Source of the DNA: Anodontia alba
Lineage: Eukaryota; Mollusca; Bivalvia; Lucinida; Lucinidae
Direction: 5' to 3'
DNA: 64,000 nucleotides
Assembly (NCBI GenBank): GCA_964016985.1
Contig: OZ024826.1
Coordinates: 58,356,235-58,420,234, forward strand
A program made the translations under genes and the position numbers. Positions 1-10,619 of the stretch are shown here, piece after piece (the stretch's first letter is position 1; every line of letters starts with the position of its first letter). The notes below the pieces were generated by a model. The model saw nothing but the letters and a program-made list of their open reading frames with translations. It was not told the DNA's origin and made no database searches.

Positions 1-1195
1 CCATTTTAGCAATCTTTTGTTCCCCCTATCTAAGGAGGCTCCATATGAAATTTGAGCAAAATTGGGCCAGAGGCTCCAGAGAAGAAGTTGTTTGAAATTC
101 TGAACATTTTTCCCATACAAATGCATAAGGAAGCAAAATTGACCTTAACGTAAAAAGGTCAAATGTCAATGTACAACCATTATTTTAGCAATTTTGGTAG
201 CCCTCTTGTTCCCGAAGATATATGCAAAGATTCAGCCATAAGGCATGCTCGGTTTTGGAGAAGAAGATTTTTAAAGGTTTTTCCCATACAAATGCACAGG
301 GAAGCAAACTTGACCTTGCTGTAAAAAGGTCAAACGTCAACGTACGACAATTCTTTTAGCAATGTTGGTAGACCTCCCGTCCTCAATGATTCCTGCCAAG
401 GTTCAGCCCAAAGGCTTTCTCGGTTCTGAAGGAGAAGATTTTTAAAGGTTTTTACCATATATGGGCGTGGCGGCCATCTTGGTCAACGGACCGTGACCAT
501 TTTAGCAATTTTTTGTTCCCCCACCCTAAGAAGGCTCCATATGAAATTTGAGCAAAATTGGCCCAGAGGCTCCAGAGGAGAAGTTGTTTGAAACTCTGGT
601 CATTTTTCCCATACAAATGCATAAGGAAGCAAAATTGACCTTAACGTAAAAAGGTCAAATGTCAATGTACGACCATTATTTTAGCAATTTTGGTAGCTCT
701 CCTGTTCCCAAAGATATATGCAAAGATTCAGCCATAAGGCATGCTCGGTTTTGGAGAAGAAGATTTTTAAAGGTTTTTCCCATACAATGCATAGGGAAGC
801 AAACTTGACCTTGCCGTAAAAAGGTCAAACGTCAATGTACGACAATTCTTTTAGCAATTTTGGTAGACCTCCCATCCCCGATGATTCCTGCAAAGGTTCA
901 GCCCCAAGGCATTCTCGGTTCTGGAGAAGAAGATTTTTAAAGGTTTTTACCATATATGGGCGTGGCGGCCATCTTGGTCAACGGACCGCGACCATTTTAG
1001 CAATTTTTCGTTCCCCCACCCTAAGGAGGCTCCATATGAAATTTGAGCAAAATTGGCTCAGCAGTTTCAGAGGAGAAGTCGTTTGAAAATGTTAACGGAC
1101 GGACGCACGGACGGACGGACGCACGGACGGACGGACGGACGACGGACGAAAAGTGATCACAATAGATCATCCTGAGCAGAGCTCAGGTGAGCTAA
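1..1195 (+). repeat. 495-bp tandem element with ACGG tail and 3' hairpin-CTAA end
   Basis: The segment GGCTCCATATGAAATTTGAG recurs at about 37, 533 and 1028, a 495-bp period with about 2.4 copies; the left end is outside the window. After the last copy come a GGAC/ACGG microsatellite (about 1093-1150), a hairpin CCTGAGC-AGA-GCTCAGG (1171-1187) and GTGAGCTAA ending at 1195. This order resembles the tandem-core MITEs/HINEs described in oysters and Donax (pearl, DTE). Open frames inside are repeat translations. Confidence 0.8.
1093..1150. repeat. GGAC/ACGG microsatellite
   Basis: Runs of GGAC with occasional GCAC variants directly after the 495-bp tandem units. Confidence 0.9.
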
Positions 1196-1285
1196 AAATA
1201 ATGTATACCTCTGTAAACCTCAGTTTTACTATATAAAAGTGGGGTTAAAGGGGGCCAATATTATATAGGCATGTTTTCGTGATGT
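1195..1285 (+). mobile_element. M1 MITE, partial (one arm)
   Basis: Carries the right part of the M1 family (ATAAAAGTGGGGTT ... TATAGGCATGTTTTCGTGATG-like end) without the palindromic core. Confidence 0.7.
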
Positions 1286-1863
1286 TACAACAGCAAATTC
1301 ATTTAAATGGCAACATCTTCGAAAACAAATGCTATCGTTGTAACTAGGGTTCACTGTACATGCTTTGGAATATTTGATAGGTGATCACAATAAGAGGAGA
1401 GGTTGGAGACAAGATGCTACTTCTGAAGTACAAGAATTCCAATAAAGATGCAGTACTTCTTATCGGTGAAAACGCTAAGACAATAGAAAATTCAGGCAAT
1501 GCAAGAATGGAGTATGTAATAACATACTTGGTGGACTAGTGCGTAACAAAGAGTTATTCATTGCTTTTCTTTGTGTGACATGTCGATGTGGAACCTGGAC
1601 AGAATGGGGTTGCAAAACTTAGTCTGACACACAGAGTTAATGCAGGATACCGAGCCCTTTGCAAAAGCACAAGCTAACAAACATTGGCAGTGTCAGATGA
1701 TTCAAATTCGTTCTATATACCTAGGAAATTCTTCTGATAGCTCAAGAAATCAATTAAGGGATATTTTAGGGATTTGTTGTAATTTATCATGAAAATGTAT
1801 GTTGTGTCTACTCATTAGAATCACCTCATAGAGGAGGTTTTAATCAGTACACTCAATATACAA
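1286..1863. other. No recognised feature
   Basis: About 580 bp of AT-rich sequence. No coding region or repeat of the families listed here was recognised. Confidence 0.5.
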
Positions 1864-2252
1864 CATTACGAAAACACGCCTATTCAAATATATTGAAAAT
1901 TTCACTACCAAAAACTGAAAGTTTTCAGATAAAAATTCAGATAGTTTTGATATTTCTGCTCAAAAACATAGATTGTGGGTACTGGTTAGAACTGCCTCGC
2001 CTTTCCATGCAAAAAACATAGATTGTGGGTACTCGTTAGAACTGCCTCACCCTTGCCATTGTGAGGCAGTTCTAATGAGTACCCACAATCTATGTTTTTG
2101 AGCAGAAAGGGCGAGGCGGTTCTAACGAGTACCCACAATCTATGTTTTTGAGAAGAAATATGAAAAATAATGTATACCCTGTAAATTCCAGATTTACTGT
2201 ACAAAAGTGGGGTTCAAGGGGGTCAAAATTATATAGGCGTGTTTTCGTGATG
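1864..2252. mobile_element. M1 MITE, long copy with duplicated palindrome
   Basis: Ends are CATTACGAAAACACGCC and its inverse GGCGTGTTTTCGTGATG. The internal palindrome (ACATAGATTGTGGGTACTCG arms) is present in more than one copy, making it about 390 bp instead of 280. Confidence 0.85.
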
Positions 2253-2814
2253 ATTATTTCATAGACAATTGAGAAGACGTCACTAAATTATCCCCATTTG
2301 CCTCCTGACCTGGTGCAATGATTAACCCTCAGTGGCTCCAACTACCCATGTCTGGAACAAATTCCATGGTCCAAAAGATACTCGAGCCATTGATGTTCGA
2401 CTGTATGTTGTCGTTTATGAAAACTGGCAATTACTACTCATTTTAAAATTCGATATATTTAACACATTTTAGATCAGAATAACTCCTCCACACTATATAT
2501 TGGAAGAGTCCAGTTTCAATTTTAGGTAAGCCAAGCTGTTTGAATTAGATATTCCTAGAGAAAAATGGCTAAACAATTTGCTAACAGAGGAGACCATGAT
2601 TAGACCTCCCAGAATATGGCTTCTGGTCTGGGCTTGTACTTTTTGCTAATTAACCCTTTTTGGGGTATCCAGAGTGAAATGGGTTAATGGGACGACACAC
2701 TTGGTAGATTTTCCACCATCATTTACAAGAGAAGTAATTTTTGTGACTTCCTGTTTGCTTTACAGTACACCAAAACCATTCTGAAAAGGGGTCTATTCTA
2801 TAAGAAGCTTTTTT

Positions 2815-3030
2815 GGTTTTCCTTTTAAAGTACGGTAAATGTCCTAAAATTTCGAATACCAAAGTTTCTGACAAAATGGCATATGCAAACAGTGCAGACC
2901 AGATCAGACTGCTCCTCTGATCAGAGTCTATACTGTTTGCCATTCCTCTAAGTGTTTTGAGAAACCACTGCATAAAAAGCAGAATTTAGGCTATAAAAGT
3001 ATGAAATAAAGTGTTCAAAATTTTAGGAAT
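2815..3030. mobile_element. M3 palindromic MITE
   Basis: Hairpin GCAAACAGTGCAGACC ... GTCTATACTGTTTGC at about 2887-2941 with flanks shared by the copy at 10890-11055. Confidence 0.75.
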
Positions 3031-3045
3031 TTTTACCATTCATCC

Positions 3046-3212
3046 CATTACGAAAACACGCCTATACAAATATATAGAAAATTTCACCTCCAAACACTGA
3101 AAATTTTCAGATAAAAAACTCTGACAGTTTTCATAGTTCTGCTCAAAACATAGATTGTGGGTACTCGTCAGAACCGCCTCGGTCAATATTATATAGGCAT
3201 GTTTTCGTGATG
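3046..3212. mobile_element. M1 MITE, internally deleted
   Basis: Both termini are present, but only half of the central palindrome remains (AGAACCGCCTCGG then a direct jump to the right end). Confidence 0.8.
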
Positions 3213-3329
3213 CCTCTTCAAAAGGAGTCTGGTGTCTGTTTTCCGAAATTACATTTTCTGATGTTGTAGCTCAAATACATGATGCATCATGATGATAGGT
3301 TCTGATAACAGGCCGAATTAGACCATATC

Positions 3330-3609
3330 CATCACGAAAACACACCTATATAAGTTTGACCCCCTTAAATCCCACTTTTATATAGTAAATCTGGGGTTTA
3401 CAGGGGTATACATTATTTTTCTTATTTCTGCTCAAAAACATAGATTGTGGGTACTCATTAGAACCGCCTTGGCAAGGCGGTTCTAAAGAGTACCCACAAT
3501 CTTTGTTTAGAAAAGAAATATGAAAAATATCAGAGTTTTTTTATCTGAAAATTTTCTGTTTTTAGTGGTGAAATTTTCAATATATTTGAATAGGCATGTT
3601 TTCGTTATG
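3330..3609. mobile_element. M1 MITE, full copy
   Basis: 280 bp, CATCACGAAAACACACC to GGCATGTTTTCGTTATG, with the complete GTGGGTACTC hairpin in the middle. Confidence 0.85.
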
Positions 3610-3611
3610 TC

Positions 3612-3810
3612 TGGGTAAGAGGGTATCAAGAAAATATTTTTCTTATTTCTCCATAAAAATATATGTTGTGGGTACTCATCCGAAGCACCTGGGTGAGGCA
3701 CTATTAATGAGTACACACATCACATGTTTTAGAGGAAAATAAGAAAATATAAAAAATATCTGGTTAAAAAAAAAAAAAGCACTTTATCTGAAGCTCTGCC
3801 AGATAACTGA
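3612..3810. mobile_element. M2 MITE
   Basis: Starts immediately after the M1 copy (GGGTAAGAGGGTATC) and ends GCACTTTATCTGAAGCTC. The central palindrome TGTGGGTACTCAT ... ATGAGTACACAC is degraded. Confidence 0.75.
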
Positions 3811-3993
3811 TTTCTCAAAGAAAACCTGTGTTGTGAGTACACATTAGAATCATCTCACTGAGGCAACTGTTACAGGCACCCACAATATCCTTAGGCCAAA
3901 AATAAAAATATGTGCATTTAAAAAACAAGAGGACCTAAGGTCCTGTAGCTCACTTAAGTGTATGTGTTCTGAGCAAGTTTATGAACAATTTTT

Positions 3994-4271
3994 CATTACA
4001 AAAAAATGCCTATTCATATATACTGAAAATTTCACCACCAAAAACTGAAATTTTACAGATAAAAAAACTGATATTTTTCATATTTCTGCTCAAAACATAG
4101 ATTGTGGGTACTCGTTAGAACCACCTCGGGGAGGTGGTTCTAACAAGTATCCACAATCTATGTTTTTGAGCAGAAATAAGAACAATAATGTATACCCCTG
4201 TAAACCCCAGTTTTACTATATAAAAGTGGGGTTTAAGGGGGTCAAAATTATATAGGTATGTTTTCATGATG
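3994..4271. mobile_element. M1 MITE, full copy
   Basis: 278 bp, CATTACAAAAAAATGCC to GGTATGTTTTCATGATG, with an intact palindrome around 4100-4170. Confidence 0.85.
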
Positions 4272-4479
4272 AAGACTGAAACACATGGGTATGGTAGCCG
4301 GCACAGTTTGACAAGCCTCTGTCTCTGTGTTCTATATTAACTTGGTATGGAATTTAGCTTTAATTAATTTGGCAAAACAAACACTTCACATAAAATATGG
4401 TTTTGATGAAGCTACATACCAAATATAGCAGGCCTGAGCCTTCTGGTTTCAGACAAAAGGTTTTAAGTCTTGCCTATAG

Positions 4480-4800
4480 GAGTCTATGTAAAGTCTATGT
4501 AAAAAATTTGACCTTTCCATAAAAAAGGTCAAGGTCAACCCAGAGTTATCATTTTTTCTAACTTCATTAGGCCCATGTCCGCAATGCCATTTGGCTCTTT
4601 GGTTCTGGAGAACACTTTAAAAGGGTTTTTACCATATATGGGTATGGTGGCCATCTTGGTCATGTGAACCAGATGCGGCGAAAAAACTTTCATTCCCACT
4701 GCCCATTTAGGCTCCATGTAAAATTTGGCTTTGATTGACCCAGTAGTTTCTGAGGACAAGACGTTTGAAGCATTATCCCTATATGAGTCTATGAAAAACA
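4480..4800. repeat. Degraded unit of the 495-bp element family
   Basis: Contains GACCTTTCC...AAAAAGGTCAAGGTCAAC, TTTTTACCATATATGGG, GGTGGCCATCTTGGTCATG and GGCTCCATG in the same order as at 1-1195. The open frame here is not a gene. Confidence 0.7.
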
Positions 4801-5500
4801 AGTGACCCCTCGAGCGGGGCTATAATGTGAACAATCTTGGTAGGGGTCCATAAGATAAAACTACATACCAAATATCAAAGGACTCCACCTTCCAGTTACA
4901 GATGTTACGAGCCAGACGTAACGAGAAAGAAATGAAAGTGAAACCAGCAACAAGCTTTAAATTATTAACAATATTTATTTACAAAAAAAATGAGACAAGA
5001 TTCAAAACAAAAGAATGTAAGAAGACAGTACCTTTCAAGTTTATGTCACAAAGTCCCTCTGAAATAATCCATGAGAATTTATAAAACAAATCCTTTGAAT
5101 ATCAGTTTCTGATCCCACAATTTAAAGTTCCAGAATTCAGAATTTAAGTCCAGAATGAATAAAATATTAAAGTAATCCAGTATAGAATAATTTCCAGTGA
5201 AAGTATGCAAAGATGCCCAGATGAAAATCTTTTCTCCTTATATAATATCAAAGAAGGTTCTAGAAAAAGAATTTACTACAAGCATCTCTTATTTTCCAGT
5301 TCCAATCAAGAAACTTCTAAATCTTCCATGACATTCCAAAAACAACTCAGTCCAGAATCAAGGACGTAAACATCATATTATTGTAAACATGTTGGAACAT
5401 TCCAGAAAGTTATTTTTGGAATCATAGTAAATAAAGCTATTTATGGAAACATAATAAACATGATGCTTAAGATAAATGAACACCCTATATATAACACAGA
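4801..5500. other. No recognised gene
   Basis: AT-rich, A-biased sequence. A short open frame at 4902-5084 is Lys-rich and low complexity, with no family recognised. Confidence 0.5.
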
Positions 5501-5509
5501 CAAGAAGAT

Positions 5510-6376
5510 TTTTAAAATATTGCCCATAGGAGTCTATGTAGATAAATTTAACCTTTCTGTAAAAAGGTCAAGGTTAAACGAAGATTATAAGTTTTTTCTA
5601 ACTTTATTTGGCCCATGTCCCAAATGCTGGATACAAAGGCCCAGGGCCAATAGCCCCTTGATTCTGGAGAAAAAGATTTTTAAAGGCTTTTTAGTGCTTT
5701 TCGTACATTTGTTCGATTTGCGCTTGTTTGGTTTTGTCTGTTTCCTCTTCCTCTTGGTGTCTAGGAAATGCTGCATTTTGTGATTGTGGCACTCCCTTGA
5801 CTTTTCTGTTACCTTTTTTACCATATATTGGCTTTTGTTTGTTTGTGATGAGGTTTACGACCCAGTCAACCCAACGGGGTCATGTCGAGCACTGTCAGTT
5901 TACCTAACCACACTTTTACTGGGCAGACTTAGTCCTCAAAGTGGTTAACCAGTATTGTGCACGTTTCTTTTGCCAGAAACTGACAACTGCTCTTCTTGAA
6001 TCAGCGGAAGGGAGAGAATGACCATAGAAAGTATTTCATGATCGATCTCCACGAAACAATGTTGCCAATCCTACAGGGGTCGAACCCACAACCTCCTGAT
6101 CACCAGTCAGACGCGCATCTAACTGAGCCACCAAGGCCAGCATATATGGGCATAGTAGCCATACTGGTCATGTGACCCAGATGTGGCTAATAAACTTTCT
6201 TTCCCCCTACCCATGGAGGCTCCACATGAAATTTGGCATTGAATGGCTTGGTGGTTACTGAGGAGAAGAACTTTGAAGAGTGTAGAGGATGGACAGATGG
6301 ACAAAAGGACAGATGGACGGCACAGCCTGCCTATACTATAAGCTAATCTATGAGCCTAAAGGCTTGGGTGAACTAA
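5510..6376. repeat. 495-bp-family unit interrupted by a SINE, with hairpin-CTAA end
   Basis: Same motif order as at 4480-4800, split by the SINE at 5833-6140. It ends with ATGGAC/GGAC repeats, the small hairpin AGCC-TAAA-GGCT (6353-6364) and GGGTGAACTAA ending at 6376. Confidence 0.7.
5833..6140 (-). mobile_element. tRNA-derived SINE (family S1)
   Basis: Minus orientation: the tRNA head (GGTGGCTCAG A box, GGGTTCGACCCC B box) lies at the right and the GTTGACTGGG...CGTAAACCTCA tail at the left. Flanking duplications CATATATTGGC (5822) and CATATATGGGC (6141) mark the target site. Confidence 0.88.
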
Positions 6377-6379
6377 AAA

Positions 6380-7182
6380 TATGTAGCATTTGTAGGGATT
6401 ATTATTATTTTTATTATTTTTGATTATTATTATTATTAGTTTTTTACATTTTCTTATTATTAAAAACAAAATTAAACCATAATTACTGAATATATTTCAT
6501 CTTTGCACCTTAATTCATATAAAATTTGCAAAGTCTCTTTGAAGAGCTAACATGTACTGACAGAATGGTAGCAAGAAGTGTCAATTAGCAATGCTTATTA
6601 CATACTCCCCACAGGGTAATGACTGTCTTACTGGTACTGAAAAGCAATGTATTAATGAATATTTGCTTCAGGTTGTATGTGATTGGGAAAACCACTACAG
6701 ACATAAATGGCAAAGTTAAAGTGGCAGTTATTTTGTCAAAAATGACTTTTTCCAGTAGCAAACTTCATGTATAGTTTCAATTAGTCTTTAACAAATCTGC
6801 AAAGTATCAGAATTTGTCAACAAATTCTTCAAGTCAAGTTGATTTCACCATGCATGCACTATCTCAGATGCACTATCTTAGAGAATACAAAACCCAGTAG
6901 TGAAGAACTACCAAAAAAATGGCTAAGTAAAAAAAAGCTGTTGTTTTGATGAAATTTTATTTCAGCATCATACTTCTTCCAGCATATGTTCAATATGTCC
7001 ATAATAAGTCCACAAAGTATCAGATTTCTTCAACACAAACTTTGAGACAAGTTAATTTTACCAGGCATGCATTATACAGTCATGCCAAAGCAACTTCTCA
7101 AGAGAATTAACCATAACAGAATTAACCTCTAGGCCCTTAGTTTTCTTTACAACAACATCTCATCAGTATCAACATTTATGCA
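6380..7182. other. No recognised feature; AT-rich 3' flank of NARS2
   Basis: Begins with a degenerate TTATTA run (6395-6470), then about 700 bp of AT-rich sequence without repeats or coding signal that I recognise. Confidence 0.5.
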
Positions 7183-7188
7183 TTTATT
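7183..7188 (-). promoter_or_regulatory. Candidate polyadenylation signal of NARS2
   Basis: AATAAA on the minus strand about 230 bp after the stop codon. The first canonical hexamer noticed downstream; its use cannot be shown from sequence. Confidence 0.35.
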
Positions 7189-7419
7189 TTTCTGAATATT
7201 TAGCACAAATATAATCGCATTAATATCATATTCCATTAACACATTTTTTTGTTGTTATCGAGAAAACATGAAAAAAAATAATTGCTAGGTTTCACCAGGA
7301 AAATTACGTAGGGTATGGTTACCCTAAACACACATCTTTTGTTTGGACTTGTTCATGGAGGAATAAAATTTCATTTTTTTTGGCAGAAGAAAAGTCTCTT
7401 ATTTACAGCTATGACTCAT

Positions 7420-7564
7420 TCATAATTTGCATTGCATGGACCATCTTGGGAAAGGTATAGTGTCTTTGAGATTGGGTATCCCAAGCAGGAACTGCAAATA
7501 TCTTTCAAAGCCCATGCCAAATCCACCATGGGGCACTGAACCAAATTTTCTCAAGTCCAGGTAC
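7420..7564 (-). CDS. NARS2: NARS2 exon 12: motif 3, C-terminus and stop
   Basis: 145 bp including TGA at 7420-7422. Acceptor TTTTTCTCCAG. Encodes [20 protein letters not shown] (motif 3 ends in the catalytic Arg of the following RYLQ) and ends [12 protein letters not shown], like the human NARS2 tail. An ATTT-type microsatellite lies in the intron just upstream. Confidence 0.96.
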
Positions 7565-10500
7565 CTGGAGAAAAATACAAAAATAAATAAATAAATAAAT
7601 AAATAAAATAAAATAAATAAATAAATAAATAAAATAAAAATAAGAGCTGTCGCAGGACAGTATAGCTTGCCTGAATCAGGCTTTGTCACTAATAACTTTG
7701 ATAAAAAAATTTCAACATAATATTTCTCTAAGTCTGTGACCTTGACCTCAATGTCAGTCATGTGGGTCACAATGGTACAATATAGAACTTCAGGGCCCGG
7801 TTGTTCAAAGCATCGTTAGCTTAACGAACTCGTTAAGGGTCATTTTGTTAACTGTTTTAGCGGATTCAATACACAATATTCTGATATTTTTTGCTGAGAA
7901 AATGTGAGTAGCTACTCACATTTTTTCAGCAAAAAATATCAGAATATTTGCGTATCACTTGATGTAAATTTTAACGAATCCTTAACTAACGACATCGTTA
8001 GCTTTGAACAACTGGGCCCAGACTAGCATCTAACATCAAGGCAAGTATGAAATACTTCCATTCAGAGGTTCAGGAGATATAGCTGTTTAAATACTTTAAC
8101 CAAAGCAATTAACCCTTTGAAGACTGGAGACCCCTAAATGAGTAACTGGCAAACGGTGCAAAGAGATCAGATGCCAGAGAATGCGGCATCTGATCAGGGT
8201 CTACACTGTTTGTCAATAGTTCAACTATTTTTTTTAGGAATATCTACATCTTATAGCCTGATATACCAAAAATCGAAAATGGAATCTTCCAATATATAGT
8301 GTGGGAGAGTTTATTCAGTCTTTAATGGGTTTACCAAGGCTGATGCTGATGCCATGGTGGCTTCCATAGCTCTACCTGTTCTTTTGTACAGGCAAGCTAA
8401 TGAGCCATGCAATGGGATAAGAGGTTTTGGTGGACATACAGACAGTGGAGGCCAGATCAGACAGTGACTGCAATGATGTGCAGTCTGATCTGGCCTGCTC
8501 TGTCTGCATATTGTGACAGGATACTGTAGAAGATACCGATGTACAGAAAAAGACCTTATCAAGACGTGTGGGCATCTGAGTTTTGAGTAGAGGTTTTACG
8601 GCCCAGTCAACCTATAAAGGCCATGTCGAGGCAGTCACTTTACCTAACCATACTTTACCTGGGCAGGCATAGTCCTCTAAGCGGTTAACCAGTACTTGTG
8701 CTTATTCACTCGCCAGAAACTGCCCTTCTTGATTCAGCGAATGGAGAGAATGACCGTAGTAAATATTTCATGATCAATATCCGGGAAAGAATGTTGCTGG
8801 ATCTGGTGGGGACCTCTCAATCACCAGTCAGACAAGCATCAGACTGAGCCACTGACGGTGGCATACTGTAGAAGATACTGATGTACAGAAAAAGACCTTA
8901 TCAATATGTGTGGTTATTTCAGTTGTGAGTTTGAGTTGGTGTTTTATGGCCCAGTCAACCCATTAAGGTCATCAAGGCAGTCACTTTATGATCAATCTCC
9001 ATGGAAGAATGTTGCCATACCCGGCAGGGATCAAGCCTGTGACCTCCTATCATCAGCTAGCGGCGCATCCGACATAGCTACAGATAAGAGGGGGTATCCA
9101 CATATTTTTTTTATTTCTCGACAAAAACATATGTTGTGGGTACTCATTAGAAGCGCCTCGCTGAGGCGCTTCTAATAAGTACCCACAACATATGTTTTTG
9201 TTGAGAAATATGAAAGATATTGGCATTTTTCGGATGAAAAAGCGCCTTATCTGTTGCTATGATCCGAATGAGCCATTGCAGCCAAATGTGTGGATAGCTG
9301 GTTGGTCCGGAAGTTTACTGTTATGAACCCCTGAAGATCCATTTCTTCACAATGTAATTCAAATATGATACTTGATGGTGATAAGGACTATCAGAACAAA
9401 TGAGTTGCATAATCAGAAAACATATCTTCTGATAAAGATTCAAATCAGCCTGCACATCTATGCAGTATGATCACTCTTTGTTGTGAGCATAAAGACAATC
9501 TGCATCCCTGGCTATCCAAAATGTGCCCAGTGAAGATTCGGATCAGACCACTCAAATGCACAGGCTGATCTGAATCTTTGCTGTGCACACATGTCCGAAG
9601 GTATGTTTTCTAATGCTATGGCTTAAAAGAGCAGCAAGATGAGAAAAACGTGATCACCATATTTATTAATTGGATATCTTAATGCATGAGCATACTTGTC
9701 CTAAAATTTGAACGTCCATTCTATCATTCTACTGTGTCTGAAAATTGCTGGATGAGTGGTATCAGTGCAGACCCTGATCAGGTACCACTTTCTGCAACAA
9801 AGACCCAATCAGCCTGCACATACATGCTGCAGCAACGGATAAGGCACTTTTTTCATAAAAAAAATGCTGATATCTGTCTTATTTCTCCACGAAAACCTAT
9901 GCTGTTGTACTCATAAGAAGCGCCTTGGTGAGGCACTTCTAATGAGTACCCACAACATATGTTTTCATGGAGAAATAAGAAAAATATGTGGTAACCCCCC
10001 TTATCTGTAGCTAGGCCAAGCAGTCTTATGGGTGTTATTCAGGATCACAAAATACTGTTAAATGAAGTGATGGACAATAAATGCCATAAAAGACTGCATG
10101 GAATATGCAGGCAGATTCAAGTTTTTGTTGCATGCATAATATCACATCAACACTTTTCAAATACAAAGGCCAATGATAAAAAGAGAAAACAGATGGCAAT
10201 CATGAAAAGAAGATCAAGGTCACCAAAATATAACCACCTAGAAGGCAATGTCCTAATGATAGATTGATGCAACTTTGATCAAAATCTGCAGATAAGCTTG
10301 ACATGAATTAGCACTGGCTCAGTTGATACAGTGTTGAAAAGCATTTTTGAAAGTAGTAATAGTGGTTTCAGAGAAAACAGATGCCCTCCCATCGTGATTT
10401 TTTTTTTTTACTGCTGTGACCTTGAAAATTAGGTCAAGGTCATCAATTTTAATCATTTCTTTATGTCCCAGCTATATATACATGAATATTTGGTAAGAAT

Positions 10501-10588
10501 CCAACCACTGGTTCACAAGATATTGTGCAGACAAAAAAGTGTGACAGTGACACTAAGGGGAGCGGCACCTGTATTTGAGTGTGTGTGT

Positions 10589-10619
<31 letters not shown>

